Below, piece after piece: positions 20,197 through 29,359 of a stretch of 64,000 bases of DNA (positions are counted from its first letter, which is position 1; each line of letters opens with the position of its first letter). The DNA comes from Bowmanella pacifica (GTDB lineage: Bacteria > Pseudomonadota > Gammaproteobacteria > Enterobacterales > Alteromonadaceae), in assembly GCF_014645355.1 (NCBI RefSeq), contig NZ_BMLS01000002.1, positions 798,911 through 862,910 of the forward strand, given 5' to 3'. The position numbers and the translations under genes are program-made. Below the pieces are notes generated by a model. That model was not told where the DNA came from. It did not search any database and saw nothing but the letters and a program-made list of their open reading frames with translations.

Positions 20197-20658
20197 ATGC
20201 GCCCCTTAGACAATATGGATCTGCAGATATTAGCTCTGCTGTACAAGGACGCGCGATTGACCAACAAAGAGTTGGCCAGTCGCGTTGGCTTGGCCCCTTC
20301 TTCCTGTCTGGAGCGCGTTAAGCGACTGCAGGTCGAACAAGTGATACAAGGCTGCAGCCTGACACTGAATATGAATGCCCTGGGAGGGCATATTCAGGCC
20401 ATGATTGCCGTGCGGCTATCCAATCACAACAGAGAAACCGTGGATGCCTTTATGGCCGACCTGCTGCCCATGCCGGAAGTGATGCGCCTTTACCATATGG
20501 GCGGTGAAAATGACTTTTTTGTCCATGTCACAGTCGCAGATACTCACCATTTGCGTGACTTCGTGTTTAACGCTGTGACCGCCAGGGCAGAAGTTAATCA
20601 CGTCGAAACAGCACTGGTTTATGATTATTGTCAGAGCCAAAGTTTGCCGAAGTTTTAA
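20197..20658 (+). CDS. Lrp/AsnC-family transcription regulator
   Basis: 153 residues with an N-terminal winged helix-turn-helix (about 6-55, LTNKELASRVGLAPSSCLER) and a C-terminal RAM domain (about 70-145) that binds an amino acid and forms oligomers. It lies 18 bases after mepM. The large Cys/Met-type PLP enzyme at 21210-22994 is separated from it by one small gene; in this family regulators often control neighbouring amino-acid genes, so that enzyme is the most likely target (inference). Confidence 0.9.
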   Translation: MRPLDNMDLQILALLYKDARLTNKELASRVGLAPSSCLERVKRLQVEQVIQGCSLTLNMNALGGHIQAMIAVRLSNHNRETVDAFMADLLPMPEVMRLYHMGGENDFFVHVTVADTHHLRDFVFNAVTARAEVNHVETALVYDYCQSQSLPKF

Positions 20659-20714
20659 GCTTCGGCAACTGACATAAAAAACACTAGTCTCGACAACCCC
20701 ACCCTACTCAGCTG

Positions 20715-21134
20715 TTATAACGTCAGCAACGACAGTTTTTCTAAACACCCTACCCAACCAGCCTGATGGTCATCGGCCATAGCCTGGTCAGTAAAGCCAC
20801 TATGAGTCAGGGTTAGCTCAGAGGTGTGCGGGTTAACGCTGGCGAAGTCCAGACTCACTTCACTCACAAGCTCACTGTCCTGCCATTGCCAGCTGAATAC
20901 CAGTTTCTCATTTTGTTTAATTTGCAGATACTCGCCCATGACGATGTGCTGATTAAACTCTGCATCCTGCATCACCAAACGAAACTTTCCCCCTTCCTGA
21001 AAGCTGGACATTATTTGCGCGACCTGTAGATCGCCAGGCGCCCACCATTGTTGCATCAACTCGGTCTTGTACCAGGCTTCAAACAAGCGCGACAGCGGCG
21101 CATCAAACTTAACATTCAGGGTGAATTGATACAT
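20715..21134 (-). CDS. SRPBCC / AHSA1-family protein
   Basis: 139 residues with the AHSA1 pattern: VKFDAPLSRLFEAWYKTELMQQWWAPGD at the start, a central FRLVMQD strand, and the final helix after LTHSGF. The fold forms a hydrophobic cavity for lipid-like or aromatic ligands. The precise role is unknown. It lies downstream of the PLP enzyme in the same direction, 75 bases apart, and converges on the Lrp regulator. Confidence 0.8.
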   Translation of the reverse strand: MYQFTLNVKFDAPLSRLFEAWYKTELMQQWWAPGDLQVAQIMSSFQEGGKFRLVMQDAEFNQHIVMGEYLQIKQNEKLVFSWQWQDSELVSEVSLDFASVNPHTSELTLTHSGFTDQAMADDHQAGWVGCLEKLSLLTL

Positions 21135-21209
21135 AGGTTGTCCAACAAAAAACGGCTATGCCCTATCATCGGCAGACAGGGCATTCTCTGCAATCTTTTT
21201 ATTGGCAAC

Positions 21210-22994
21210 TTAGCTCAACAACGCAGCCATACTAGGGCCGGAGCTATAATGCTGCCCGGCACTGCTTAGGGCCACACTTTGATACAGGGCATCAATATCG
21301 GCCGGCGACATAAACTTATCAGTGAAACCCGGCCTTAGCGGATCAATATGCAACCTGGCGCTTTGAATAAACTGAGCAATCAGCTCCTTGACATTATCCG
21401 TGCCCATGGCCACCCGCATAGTGGTCAGAAATATGCCGGCGGCATGTTGGTCAGCTTCGGCCAATTCAGAATGAGACGTGAGCGCCGGACATAAAATTAT
21501 AGTGTTGTTCTGGCCAATAGAGACCTGATGGCTGAATGCTGGCTCAAGCGAGTCAAAGAAACGCACAAAAGTCTGCCTGTCCAGACTGGCCCCTTCCATA
21601 TCCACGGTAAAGAGTGAGCAAGGCCAACCATGGCGCATCAATTTATTGCGTAATCCGGCATTAGGGTGCCCCTCAACCGCGTGACTGTTGACCCTAAAAT
21701 CCGGGTGAGAAGCCAAAAAGCGGCAGAATACCTGGGTATTAATCACCTTGGATAACATACGCTGCTCCAGGGTTTTCATACCGTTGAGGACATCGAAGGC
21801 TTTTTCAGAGTCAAGAAACGCGCCTTTAATATAGAACACATCCCAGAACATGGTTTGTGACCAATCCACACCATTAACGTTGTCGCCCTTGGCCTGAAAC
21901 ATGCGATGATTTTCGCCTATCACTACCCCAGCCGTAGTGGCACCGCTTCCACAGATATCCTTGGTATAACTGTGCACCAGATAATCCGGACGCTCAGCTC
22001 GGTCGGCACATTGCAATGGCTGACTCAGCACCGGTGTCGCCAACGTCGCATCCAGCATCACAAGGTGCTCATCCTGATGAGCAAGGCGACAAATACCGGG
22101 CACATCCAACACATACCCATGAGGGTTACAGGGAGATTCTAAGTAAACATGCAGCTTTTTGCCCTGCGCCAAACGCTGGGTATGTTTACTCTTCACCTTA
22201 TCTAAAAAAACGGCAAACTCATCAGCCTGATAACCGTCAAACCACTCGAGCTGAATTGCCAGACGATCCGAACGGGCAAAATAGTCATGCAAAAGCTGGA
22301 ATACCCCACCGTAAATATTGCGCGAGACCACTAACACGTCACCATGTCGCAATACGTTGGAAAGCATGCCATCAATAGCCGCCATACCTGAATTAAAGTT
22401 CCAGGCCAGATATTCTCCAGCATAAGGCCCAGCCTCCAGATCAACGATAGCATTGGCCAGTGAAATAGCGGTTGGATTTAACAAACGCGAATAAATCTGA
22501 TGGGTCGCTTCTTTCCCCTGAAAAGCATCATCCACCCATTCAGTACAGGCGTACACATAGGTCGCTGTTCGCACCACTACCGGGGTGGCAGAAAACAGCG
22601 CTGTTACATTATCAAACAGCGGATAATGATTGCGAGCCAGCTGCGATCCTTGTTGGCGATGCAGGCTTTGATGTACCGCTCTAAAGGGGTTTTGCAGGGT
22701 ATCCAATACTTTAGCAATCTGAAATGATAAAAACTTTTTAGCATTGAAACGAGCGATCTTATCTTCCCGGCTAAGTCCCTCTAACGTGTCCTGGGTAACT
22801 TGCCAAAGCCGGGCAATATCACCCTGAGTTTGATAAAGATGCAGCGCCGCTTGGTGGAGGGCCTGCCCATATTCCGATGCTGCATCTATCCCGAAATGTT
22901 GCAGTTGCTCCTGTGCCAACTCCTGCATCGACTGAGCATGGGAGCTATTGCGACGGGGAGAGAGCAGCTTTGCCTGTTGAATAATATCTGACAT
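21210..22994 (-). CDS. PLP-dependent Cys/Met-metabolism enzyme with long N-terminal extension
   Basis: 594 residues. From about residue 125 on it follows the cystathionine gamma-synthase / methionine gamma-lyase family: YSRLLNPT (168-175), SGMAAI (202-207), ESPCNP (286-291), Asp315 in MLDAT for the pyridine nitrogen, and the Schiff-base Lys345 in SYTKD. The first 120 residues are mostly helical and are not found in the standard enzymes of about 400 residues. The reaction cannot be fixed from sequence: a C-S lyase, transsulfuration enzyme or gamma-lyase are all possible. Confidence 0.8.
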   Translation of the reverse strand: MSDIIQQAKLLSPRRNSSHAQSMQELAQEQLQHFGIDAASEYGQALHQAALHLYQTQGDIARLWQVTQDTLEGLSREDKIARFNAKKFLSFQIAKVLDTLQNPFRAVHQSLHRQQGSQLARNHYPLFDNVTALFSATPVVVRTATYVYACTEWVDDAFQGKEATHQIYSRLLNPTAISLANAIVDLEAGPYAGEYLAWNFNSGMAAIDGMLSNVLRHGDVLVVSRNIYGGVFQLLHDYFARSDRLAIQLEWFDGYQADEFAVFLDKVKSKHTQRLAQGKKLHVYLESPCNPHGYVLDVPGICRLAHQDEHLVMLDATLATPVLSQPLQCADRAERPDYLVHSYTKDICGSGATTAGVVIGENHRMFQAKGDNVNGVDWSQTMFWDVFYIKGAFLDSEKAFDVLNGMKTLEQRMLSKVINTQVFCRFLASHPDFRVNSHAVEGHPNAGLRNKLMRHGWPCSLFTVDMEGASLDRQTFVRFFDSLEPAFSHQVSIGQNNTIILCPALTSHSELAEADQHAAGIFLTTMRVAMGTDNVKELIAQFIQSARLHIDPLRPGFTDKFMSPADIDALYQSVALSSAGQHYSSGPSMAALLS

Positions 22995-23162
22995 AACCCT
23001 ACCTAATTTGGTTAAAACATCAACAGATTAATCAGAATTATATTCCAAATAAACAAATATCTAACAAATTAAATACAAAATCACATCATCAAGCCGAATG
23101 ACACGCTTTCTGATTTAGTTCAGCTCAGGGAAAGGAGTAAAATGACGTTTGGCGAATCAAAT

Positions 23163-23191
23163 AAAAAGGCGGCCGAAGAATAAGGGCCGCC
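23163..23191 (-). terminator. Terminator of the GST gene
   Basis: On the minus strand GGCGGCC (23191-23185) pairs with GGCCGCC (23174-23168), followed by five T. It lies just past the stop of the glutathione transferase gene. Confidence 0.8.
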
Positions 23192-23208
23192 ACATAGTAT
23201 AAACCTTT

Positions 23209-23784
23209 CTACAATCTGGGATCCGTTGCCTGCACTTGTGGCTTAGCATGGTGTTTAGCATGAAATGCAGCAAGTGCCGGATAAGCCAGTACATTGTGTA
23301 ATTCGCGAAACAGTGCCCAGTCCAATAGGCAATACAAACAAATGGACGGATAGTCCCATGCATCAAATGCCCCTTCTCCGGCCAGCTTCTCCAGCTCAGC
23401 AAACACGGATTCAATACGTTCCTGCTGCAAACGGAAGATCAATTTTTCCGTATCCGCTGCCACCTCTGAGCGCTGCATTAACAGCGCCTGTACCAAGGCA
23501 TCGTTGACCGAATCAATCAGGGTCAGGATGTTTTCCTGTCCCCAACTCAATCTGGGCAGTCCCAGCTTGTCGCTCAGATAGCGGAAAATCACTCGTGAAT
23601 CAAAAATTACCTCACCGTCATTATCCAGCATAGGAATCTTCAGGGTCGGGTTTAACGAGCGCAGTAGTTCCCTATCCGCGCCGTCGAAAATCTGCATATT
23701 AATATACTCATGTTGCTGATTAACTAGCAGCAGGCGTAAACGGCGCACAAAGGGTGAGGTATTTGAGCCGTAAAGCTTAAGCAT
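23209..23784 (-). CDS. Glutathione S-transferase family protein
   Basis: 191 residues: N-terminal thioredoxin-like domain (LYGSNTSPFVRRLR, then IPMLDNDGEVIFDSRVIFRYL with the usual cis-Pro and Asp-Ser glutathione-binding segment) and a C-terminal helical domain. It resembles the YfcG/YibF type of bacterial GST; Ser8 or Ser10 near the start may contact glutathione. The substrate is unknown. It lies 20 bases after the double solute-binding protein gene and may be read with it. Confidence 0.85.
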   Translation of the reverse strand: MLKLYGSNTSPFVRRLRLLLVNQQHEYINMQIFDGADRELLRSLNPTLKIPMLDNDGEVIFDSRVIFRYLSDKLGLPRLSWGQENILTLIDSVNDALVQALLMQRSEVAADTEKLIFRLQQERIESVFAELEKLAGEGAFDAWDYPSICLYCLLDWALFRELHNVLAYPALAAFHAKHHAKPQVQATDPRL

Positions 23785-23804
23785 GGCAATGCTCCATTTG
23801 AGGG

Positions 23805-25235
23805 TTAAGGGGATTTTGTCAGACGAGCCTGACGATAACTAAGTTGTTCAGGAAAATAGCTGGCCACCTCTCCAGAAGCAACCAAGTCGCGAAAGCCCTG
23901 TTCAAAGATCTTCTTCAGCAAATGACCGCGGCTACTGTTCTGAAATGCAACAAACAGAGGCAGAGCTTCTTTAATCTCGCGCTGCGCTAAGCTTATCCGC
24001 TCCTCATCGCTCAGGTTGTAACTGAAGTCCACCAGCATATCCACCCGCTGGCTCTGCAACAGTTTAAGGCAGTTCTGCGCCGTGCTGGCTTCATATACCT
24101 CGATATTGGCCGGTAGCCATTTAGCAAATTCATAACCTAGCACCTGGCAAGCTTTGCCCGGCTCTCCTCTATCCAGCATCAAAGCCAAACTTTGTGCATC
24201 AGGACCGACTGCCACAACGGGATATTCATAATCAATATGCACATCGGAGCGCAGCATACCTGGCGGTATTTCAAAAGCATATGCGCCGATCAGCATATCA
24301 AACCGGCCTTCAGCAAACGCCTGCTTGGCCCGCTTCCAGTTGGAGGGCCGCGTTTCAACCTCAACGCGCTGCTCGGCAAAGGCTCGCCTTAACATACGCC
24401 AGTATGTGGCCTGAGGCGTGTCGGTATAACCTTGCCAGCTACCGGAAATGGCAGAAATTTTTCCCGCAGGGCCTAGCGAAGGGGCAATATGGATCGGCGG
24501 GATGCCGTATTTTTGCCGCAACTGCCAGACTTCACCGGTTAATTCCATTTCTTCCAGTTTGCTGACCAGCCTTCTGGCCAGAGCGGCATGTTTGGCATGC
24601 AGATAATGAAAAATAGACGCGCTGTCTAACGGGTACTGAATCCAATGGGCCGAGCTTTGGTAAAAACTGGGGGGCACAATCAGTTCGGTCAATACCGCTG
24701 CATCCACCCGTTTAAGCGTCAGCATATCCAAAACGGCCTTGGTGTCACCCAGCTTAATGAGCGGTGGATGCACCGCCTGTGCGTTGAAATAATCTTCCTG
24801 AAACTGAAAGCCTCGCAAGGTCACCAGGCTATTCATATCGCTCAGCTCGCACAGCCCGCATCGACGCCGATCTGCCAGCAAGACCAGATTAAAGTCATAG
24901 AGCGGGAAAGGAACCCGAATCAGATGCGGATAGGCGTTAGCTATACTTTGCCCCCTGTCCCGCAAACCATCCAAACGCCCTTCATCAGCCTCAATGAAGC
25001 TTCGCCCAAGGGGCATGGACTCAAGTTCCAAACGATAACCCAGTGACGCATAGGCATTTCCCAACAGCTCCCCCACAAACAGGCTGTGCGGACTATCAGG
25101 CTGAATGGGGCTATCCATCTTCAGTGTTTTTAGCTCGTCGGCAACTAACACAGGACAGCTTAACGCCAAGAGGAATGACCAGGCCCAGCGCATCAGGCCG
25201 GTTTGCCAATGTCTATTCAAATGCAACAAGCTCAA
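23805..25235 (-). CDS. Periplasmic protein with two solute-binding (SBP_bac_3) domains
   Basis: 476 residues. A signal peptide (best start perhaps Met15, MRWAWSF) ends near residue 32. Two successive type 3 solute-binding domains follow, about residues 36-255 and 262-470; each shows the LxxGRFDMLIGA or ADEGRLDG pattern and the final FFEQGFRDLVASGEV-like helix. No permease, ATPase or sensor kinase gene is adjacent, so a signalling or scavenging role is possible rather than a transporter part. The duplicated architecture is unusual for a free protein. Confidence 0.75.
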   Translation of the reverse strand: MSLLHLNRHWQTGLMRWAWSFLLALSCPVLVADELKTLKMDSPIQPDSPHSLFVGELLGNAYASLGYRLELESMPLGRSFIEADEGRLDGLRDRGQSIANAYPHLIRVPFPLYDFNLVLLADRRRCGLCELSDMNSLVTLRGFQFQEDYFNAQAVHPPLIKLGDTKAVLDMLTLKRVDAAVLTELIVPPSFYQSSAHWIQYPLDSASIFHYLHAKHAALARRLVSKLEEMELTGEVWQLRQKYGIPPIHIAPSLGPAGKISAISGSWQGYTDTPQATYWRMLRRAFAEQRVEVETRPSNWKRAKQAFAEGRFDMLIGAYAFEIPPGMLRSDVHIDYEYPVVAVGPDAQSLALMLDRGEPGKACQVLGYEFAKWLPANIEVYEASTAQNCLKLLQSQRVDMLVDFSYNLSDEERISLAQREIKEALPLFVAFQNSSRGHLLKKIFEQGFRDLVASGEVASYFPEQLSYRQARLTKSP

Positions 25236-25366
25236 GCTAAGTAAGAATTAATACCATACTAGAGCGCGTTAACTATTTGTATATGAATTTTACTTTAGGG
25301 GGCGGGTTAAGCCGAAAACGGCTTCAATTGAAAAGCTGTTGGCCCACAAAAAGCGGGCCAAATCAA

Positions 25367-25711
25367 TCAGATGCTAAAGCTGGAACCGCAACCACAAGTA
25401 GTGGTGGCATTGGGGTTATTCACCAAAAAACGACTGCCATCCAGGCCCTCGCTGTAGTCTACAATGCCTCCCACCAGGTATTGCAAACTCATAGGATCCA
25501 CCACCAGAGTGACACTGTCTTTATCTATGGTGGTGTCACCGTCATTGACCTTCTCATCAAAGGTAAAACCGTACTGAAAGCCAGAACAGCCACCACCAGT
25601 AACAAACACCCGTAATTTCAGATTCGGGTTCTCTTCTTCTTCAATCAATGCTTTGACTTTACGCGCCGCCGCATCGGAGAATTCAACAGGATAGGCTGAC
25701 TCGACAGACAT
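25367..25711 (-). CDS. erpA: A-type iron-sulfur carrier protein ErpA
   Basis: 114 residues from the ATG at 25711, exactly the E. coli length. Three cluster-binding cysteines are present: Cys42 (GGCSG), Cys106 and Cys108 (TCGCGSSF). It receives Fe-S clusters from the assembly scaffold and delivers them to apoproteins, including isoprenoid enzymes in E. coli. GAGG precedes the ATG at good spacing; the four extra codons of the open frame (MRLK) are not used. Confidence 0.97.
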   Translation of the reverse strand: MSVESAYPVEFSDAAARKVKALIEEEENPNLKLRVFVTGGGCSGFQYGFTFDEKVNDGDTTIDKDSVTLVVDPMSLQYLVGGIVDYSEGLDGSRFLVNNPNATTTCGCGSSFSI

Positions 25712-25793
25712 CTTTAACCTCAATCAGGATAATTGCAGCCGCAATAACGACTGCGACATTCGGTAGCTATTATCTTATACCCGACTATTTCTA

Positions 25794-26516
25794 TCAACTA
25801 TTCAGTTCGGCCGTTTCCGACACCGACAGCAACCATTCAAAAGTGCGCTTTAATTCACCCCGCTTCGGCTTGGTGAGATTGCAATCCACTTCCAGCCGCT
25901 GCGGGATAAAGCCTTCCGGCAACTTAAAGAGCCCTTCTAACACTTCAAAATAACGAAACCTGAAGCCTAACGCTTTCTGTTCAGAATCCATCAGGTCAGT
26001 AAGCACCAACTGAGCTGGCACCCCATCCTGGCTGCCGTAGATAACCACCTGAGCCTGGCCTTGAACCAAATCCTTACGCTTATTCTTTTGCATCATCACC
26101 AGAGCAAAGCGAAAGTAACCTGGACTCTTGGTGGCTTCAATATCCAGGGAATCTACCACTACCCCCTGCTCTTGCGTTTCCGGCGCCATGACTTTCTGGT
26201 AGAACGACAACTCTCGGCGAATCTCAGCCTGTTTTTGCAGATTCTGAGTCAGGCTACCCTGCATTTGCTGACTGGCCAAGCGTTCGACTTCCAGTTCAAC
26301 ACCCAGAATATTCAAGCTTTTAATCAGCCTGTTATTCTCTTGTGTAACATTCGCCAGACTTTCTTCCAACGCAGCGATTTGGCGCGCCTGATAAACATAC
26401 TGATGGTTGCCCCATCTTATTCCAAGGTAAACGGCCAGTGCTAACAAGGCGAACATCAGCCAATAAAAGCGCATGGCACCCAACTTCATTTTTAATGCTT
26501 TAGGGGACAGCAACAT
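25794..26516 (-). CDS. Membrane-anchored coiled-coil protein (DUF6776-like)
   Basis: 240 residues. One membrane segment (about 15-35) is followed by a coiled coil (about 38-110) and a beta-rich periplasmic domain (about 115-230) with the FRFALVMMQKNKRKDLVQGQ stretch usual in this family. Function unknown. It stands upstream of erpA on the same strand with 82 bases between and may share its transcript. Confidence 0.7.
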   Translation of the reverse strand: MLLSPKALKMKLGAMRFYWLMFALLALAVYLGIRWGNHQYVYQARQIAALEESLANVTQENNRLIKSLNILGVELEVERLASQQMQGSLTQNLQKQAEIRRELSFYQKVMAPETQEQGVVVDSLDIEATKSPGYFRFALVMMQKNKRKDLVQGQAQVVIYGSQDGVPAQLVLTDLMDSEQKALGFRFRYFEVLEGLFKLPEGFIPQRLEVDCNLTKPKRGELKRTFEWLLSVSETAELNS

Positions 26517-26608
26517 TCGTTTCCTCTTTGACCAAAGTGTCTGTCATATCAGGGTTTTCTTCCGCAGAGTTGTGGTAGACTTGAGCCAAAAGTACAGCCA
26601 GCCACAGC

Positions 26609-28291
26609 ATGAATTTACAGGGACTGCGCCAGGAACTTGCTCACCCACGAACCTCAGTGCAACTTTGCCTGCTCGGCATTGTTGGTGGTGTGTGCGCGGC
26701 AACAGTAATAATTCTGTTTCGCCTGACCATCGAATTATTGCAGGGATTGTACCTGCAACAGGGCGACAATTTCACCACTATGGATGCGGTTGACCGATTT
26801 ATTCTGCCTATTATCGGTGCTGTGCTAATCCTGTTGTTCGCCTTTATCACAGGTTTCAAACATTACCGTATGGGTATTCCCTATGTTATTCACCGGGTTA
26901 AGCATCGTTACGGACACATACCTTTACGTACCAGCATCAATCAGTTTTTTGGTGGCGTGATTGCACTGGCGTCTGGCTTTTCGGTCGGCCGCGAAGGCCC
27001 TAGCGTACATTTGGGCGCAGCAGGCAGCAGCTTTCTGGGGCAATGGCTAAAACTGCCCTATAACAGTATTCGCATACTGGCCGGATGTGGTATTGCGGCG
27101 GGTATTTCTGCTTCCTTTAACACGCCTTTTGCGGCGGTGATATTTGTAATGGAAGTGGTACTTCGCGAATATAAGATCCACATTTTTATTCCGGTTATGC
27201 TGGCAGCAGCCTGTGGCTCGGTATTAACCCGCCTGGTATTCGGAGATGGCAGCGAACTGGCGTTATTAAACTTTGGCCAGTTTAGCAACTGGTTCTATTT
27301 ATACCTCATCCCCGTCGGCATCTTACTGGGTGCCATGGCGACATTATTCAATAATCAGTTGATGAATATGATTCGCTGGTTCAGGCCACTGAATATGGCC
27401 AGTCGCCTGCTGTTGGCAGGTTTGTTAACCGGCATGGTAGGCTACTTACTTCCCCAGGCCATGGGCTCGGGAATGAGCTCAATCCAGTTTGTCGTCAGTT
27501 CACCGGATAATTTGCTGCTGCTCTTTGCCATTCTGGCTGCCAAATTTCTGCTAACCCTGATAGCGCTGGGCCTGGGAGTACCAGGAGGAGTGATAGGCCC
27601 CGTAATAGGCATGGGTGTGCTAAGCGGCGCCATCATGCTACTACCTCTGGGGTGGTTTGTGGAGGATACTTCGGCCTATACCGGCACCTTCGCGTTATTA
27701 GGTATGGCCGGTTTACTCAGTGCGGTATTGCATGCCCCCTTGGCAGCATTGTCGGCGGCCATGGAGCTGTCGCTATCACCCGAAATCATTCTGCCGGCCA
27801 TGCTGGTTATCGTGCCGGCTTATGTCACCTCGACACAATTGTTCAAAAACCGCTCCATTTTTATTCGCCAGTTGGATTACCAGAAACTCAGCTATACCAC
27901 CTCCTCTATACGGGAGCATCTGCAAAAAACCGGTGTTATGGCCGAAGCAAGACAGGATTTTAAGCTGTTTCATGATAGCCCTGAGCACCCCATGCTGGCC
28001 CACTTGCAACAGCACCCCACAGATTTATTGGTACTAGCTCAAGATTTTGAAATTGGCATGCAATATTCACTGGTGCAGTTTGATGTCAGCTTGAGTCCCG
28101 ATCAAAGTCACCCACTTAAATACGTAGTGATGGAGGGGGCGCCTGCTCAGGCCACCCTGGCCGAAGTTTATGAAATACTCCAGGCTGGCCGTGATGGCGC
28201 GGTGTATATCTATGAAGATACCCCCAGCGATATCATCGGCGTGATCACCTGGAACAGTCTGCGAGCCCAATTGATGAAGGAGCAATATTGA
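26609..28291 (+). CDS. CLC-family anion channel or transporter with altered key residues
   Basis: 560 residues: a CLC membrane core (about 1-430) and a C-terminal cytoplasmic tail of about 130 residues containing a CBS-like segment. The gating glutamate is present (Glu129 in GREGP). Aligned by eye to E. coli ClcA, the central anion-coordinating Ser107 (GSGIP) is Met88 here (RMGIP), and the internal proton glutamate Glu203 is Val183 (VMEVV), as in animal CLC channels. Loss of the proton glutamate argues for channel-like or uncoupled transport; Met at the serine position is a feature I recall from fluoride exporters, though their other motifs are missing. The gene overlaps the start region of hemJ. 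Ion identity is not assigned. Confidence 0.85.
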   Translation: MNLQGLRQELAHPRTSVQLCLLGIVGGVCAATVIILFRLTIELLQGLYLQQGDNFTTMDAVDRFILPIIGAVLILLFAFITGFKHYRMGIPYVIHRVKHRYGHIPLRTSINQFFGGVIALASGFSVGREGPSVHLGAAGSSFLGQWLKLPYNSIRILAGCGIAAGISASFNTPFAAVIFVMEVVLREYKIHIFIPVMLAAACGSVLTRLVFGDGSELALLNFGQFSNWFYLYLIPVGILLGAMATLFNNQLMNMIRWFRPLNMASRLLLAGLLTGMVGYLLPQAMGSGMSSIQFVVSSPDNLLLLFAILAAKFLLTLIALGLGVPGGVIGPVIGMGVLSGAIMLLPLGWFVEDTSAYTGTFALLGMAGLLSAVLHAPLAALSAAMELSLSPEIILPAMLVIVPAYVTSTQLFKNRSIFIRQLDYQKLSYTTSSIREHLQKTGVMAEARQDFKLFHDSPEHPMLAHLQQHPTDLLVLAQDFEIGMQYSLVQFDVSLSPDQSHPLKYVVMEGAPAQATLAEVYEILQAGRDGAVYIYEDTPSDIIGVITWNSLRAQLMKEQY

Positions 28292-28719
28292 TGATTTTGT
28301 GGCTTAAAGCCCTGCATATTTTCTTTATGGTGGCGTGGATGGCTGGGATTTTTTATCTGCCAAGGCTGTTTGTTTACCATGCACAAACGGACAACCAAGC
28401 GGTTAAAGACCAGTTTAAGGTCATGGAACGCCGCTTGTGGTGGTTTGTAACCCCCTTTGCCGTACTCACCTTGGTATTTGGCCTGGCGCTCATCTTTACC
28501 TATGGCCGCGACTGGTTTCGCGCGTCCATGTGGCTGCATTACAAATTAGTCGGTGTGATTGTCATTTATGCCTATCACTTTTATCTGTATCGTTTACTTA
28601 AGCAATTCGGCCGGGATGAAAATCACCATTCACCGCGCTTCTACCGTTTTTTAAACGAAGCGCCGGTATTGATATTACTGGCAATAGTTTGTCTGGCCGT
28701 AGTCAAGCCACTGCTTTAA
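28291..28719 (+). CDS. hemJ: Protoporphyrinogen IX oxidase HemJ
   Basis: 142 residues with four membrane helices. The conserved His9 (LKALHIFFMVAWMAG) and the YLPRLFVYHA and RRLW motifs mark HemJ, which oxidises protoporphyrinogen IX in the penultimate step of heme synthesis. The ATG at 28291 has AAGGAG 7-8 bases upstream and shares its first base with the last base of the CLC stop codon, so translation is coupled. hemL, another heme gene, is 1.8 kb downstream but not in the same operon. Confidence 0.9.
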   Translation: MILWLKALHIFFMVAWMAGIFYLPRLFVYHAQTDNQAVKDQFKVMERRLWWFVTPFAVLTLVFGLALIFTYGRDWFRASMWLHYKLVGVIVIYAYHFYLYRLLKQFGRDENHHSPRFYRFLNEAPVLILLAIVCLAVVKPLL

Positions 28720-28797
28720 GCCTGTAGTGACAAGGTTGATTAGGCTTTACCTAAGCGCTGCTGCAGTTTTGTTTAGGCATATAGGGAGATAGATGTT

Positions 28798-29295
28798 TTG
28801 ACAATGGGAACACTTTTTTTCTTCTGTGGAAAAATGGGGGCCGGTAAGTCTACCTGGTCACAACGGGTGGCATCTGATCACCATGGAGTTCACATTTCGG
28901 AAGATAACTGGCTAGCGGCACATTATCCCGCCCAAATCGAGACATTCGACGACTACCTAAGGTTATCAAGAGCCATCAAACCCTTTATGAAGCAGCATGT
29001 GCAGCAGATTCTAACCAGCGGCACCAATGTAGTGAGGGATTTTCCGGCCAATACTGTCAAGCAAAGGGCTTGGTTTATCTCCCTTTGCAACGAAATTGAC
29101 TGTCCTCATCAGCTTATCTACCTAGATATCAGCGACGAGCAATGCCTGACCCAGATTGCAAAACGCCGCCTTGAACAGCCTGAGCGCGCCAACTTCGATA
29201 CCGAGGCCGTGTTCCGGCATGTCACGGGATTCTTCGAATGCCCAAGTGATCATGAAAAGCTGAATATTGTCAGCCATAAGGACATTGGTCTTTAG
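28798..29295 (+). CDS. P-loop ATP-binding protein (AAA_33 / kinase-like)
   Basis: 165 residues. The Walker A motif GKMGAGKST lies near the start, followed by ISEDNW and later LIYLDISDEQCLTQI and an RRLEQPERANF segment. The pattern is that of small nucleotide or metabolite kinases grouped as AAA_33, also related to zeta-type kinases. Substrate unknown. The start is read as TTG at 28798, 9 bases after GGGAG; the ATG at 28804 is too far from the ribosome binding site to be favoured. No antitoxin-like partner is beside it. Confidence 0.75.
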   Translation: MTMGTLFFFCGKMGAGKSTWSQRVASDHHGVHISEDNWLAAHYPAQIETFDDYLRLSRAIKPFMKQHVQQILTSGTNVVRDFPANTVKQRAWFISLCNEIDCPHQLIYLDISDEQCLTQIAKRRLEQPERANFDTEAVFRHVTGFFECPSDHEKLNIVSHKDIGL

Positions 29296-29303
29296 CTCTC
29301 GGC

Positions 29304-29329
29304 GTTTAGCCAGCCTCGGTTGGCTAAAC
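29304..29329. repeat. 9-bp hairpin after the P-loop gene
   Basis: GTTTAGCCA (29304-29312) and TGGCTAAAC (29321-29329) are perfect arms around the loop GCCTCGGT. It follows the stop codon by 9 bases but lacks a T-run, so if it ends transcription it does so weakly. Confidence 0.5.
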
Positions 29330-29359
29330 CTTAAAAAGCACAGATAAAAAGCCAGGCAA

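Noticed and set aside
20641..20670. Hairpin at the end of the Lrp-type gene as a terminator
   Set aside because: The stem is real (GCCGAAG/CTTCGGC) but spans the stop codon and no T-run follows on either strand.
23142..23183. 13-codon ORF with AAAGGAG upstream, on the plus strand
   Set aside because: The ribosome binding site is good, but its second half lies in the terminator stem of the opposite gene and there is no downstream plus-strand gene; too short to support as real.
28798..29295. P-loop protein as the toxin of a zeta-type toxin-antitoxin pair
   Set aside because: No small antitoxin gene lies on either side and the motifs fit general small kinases equally well.
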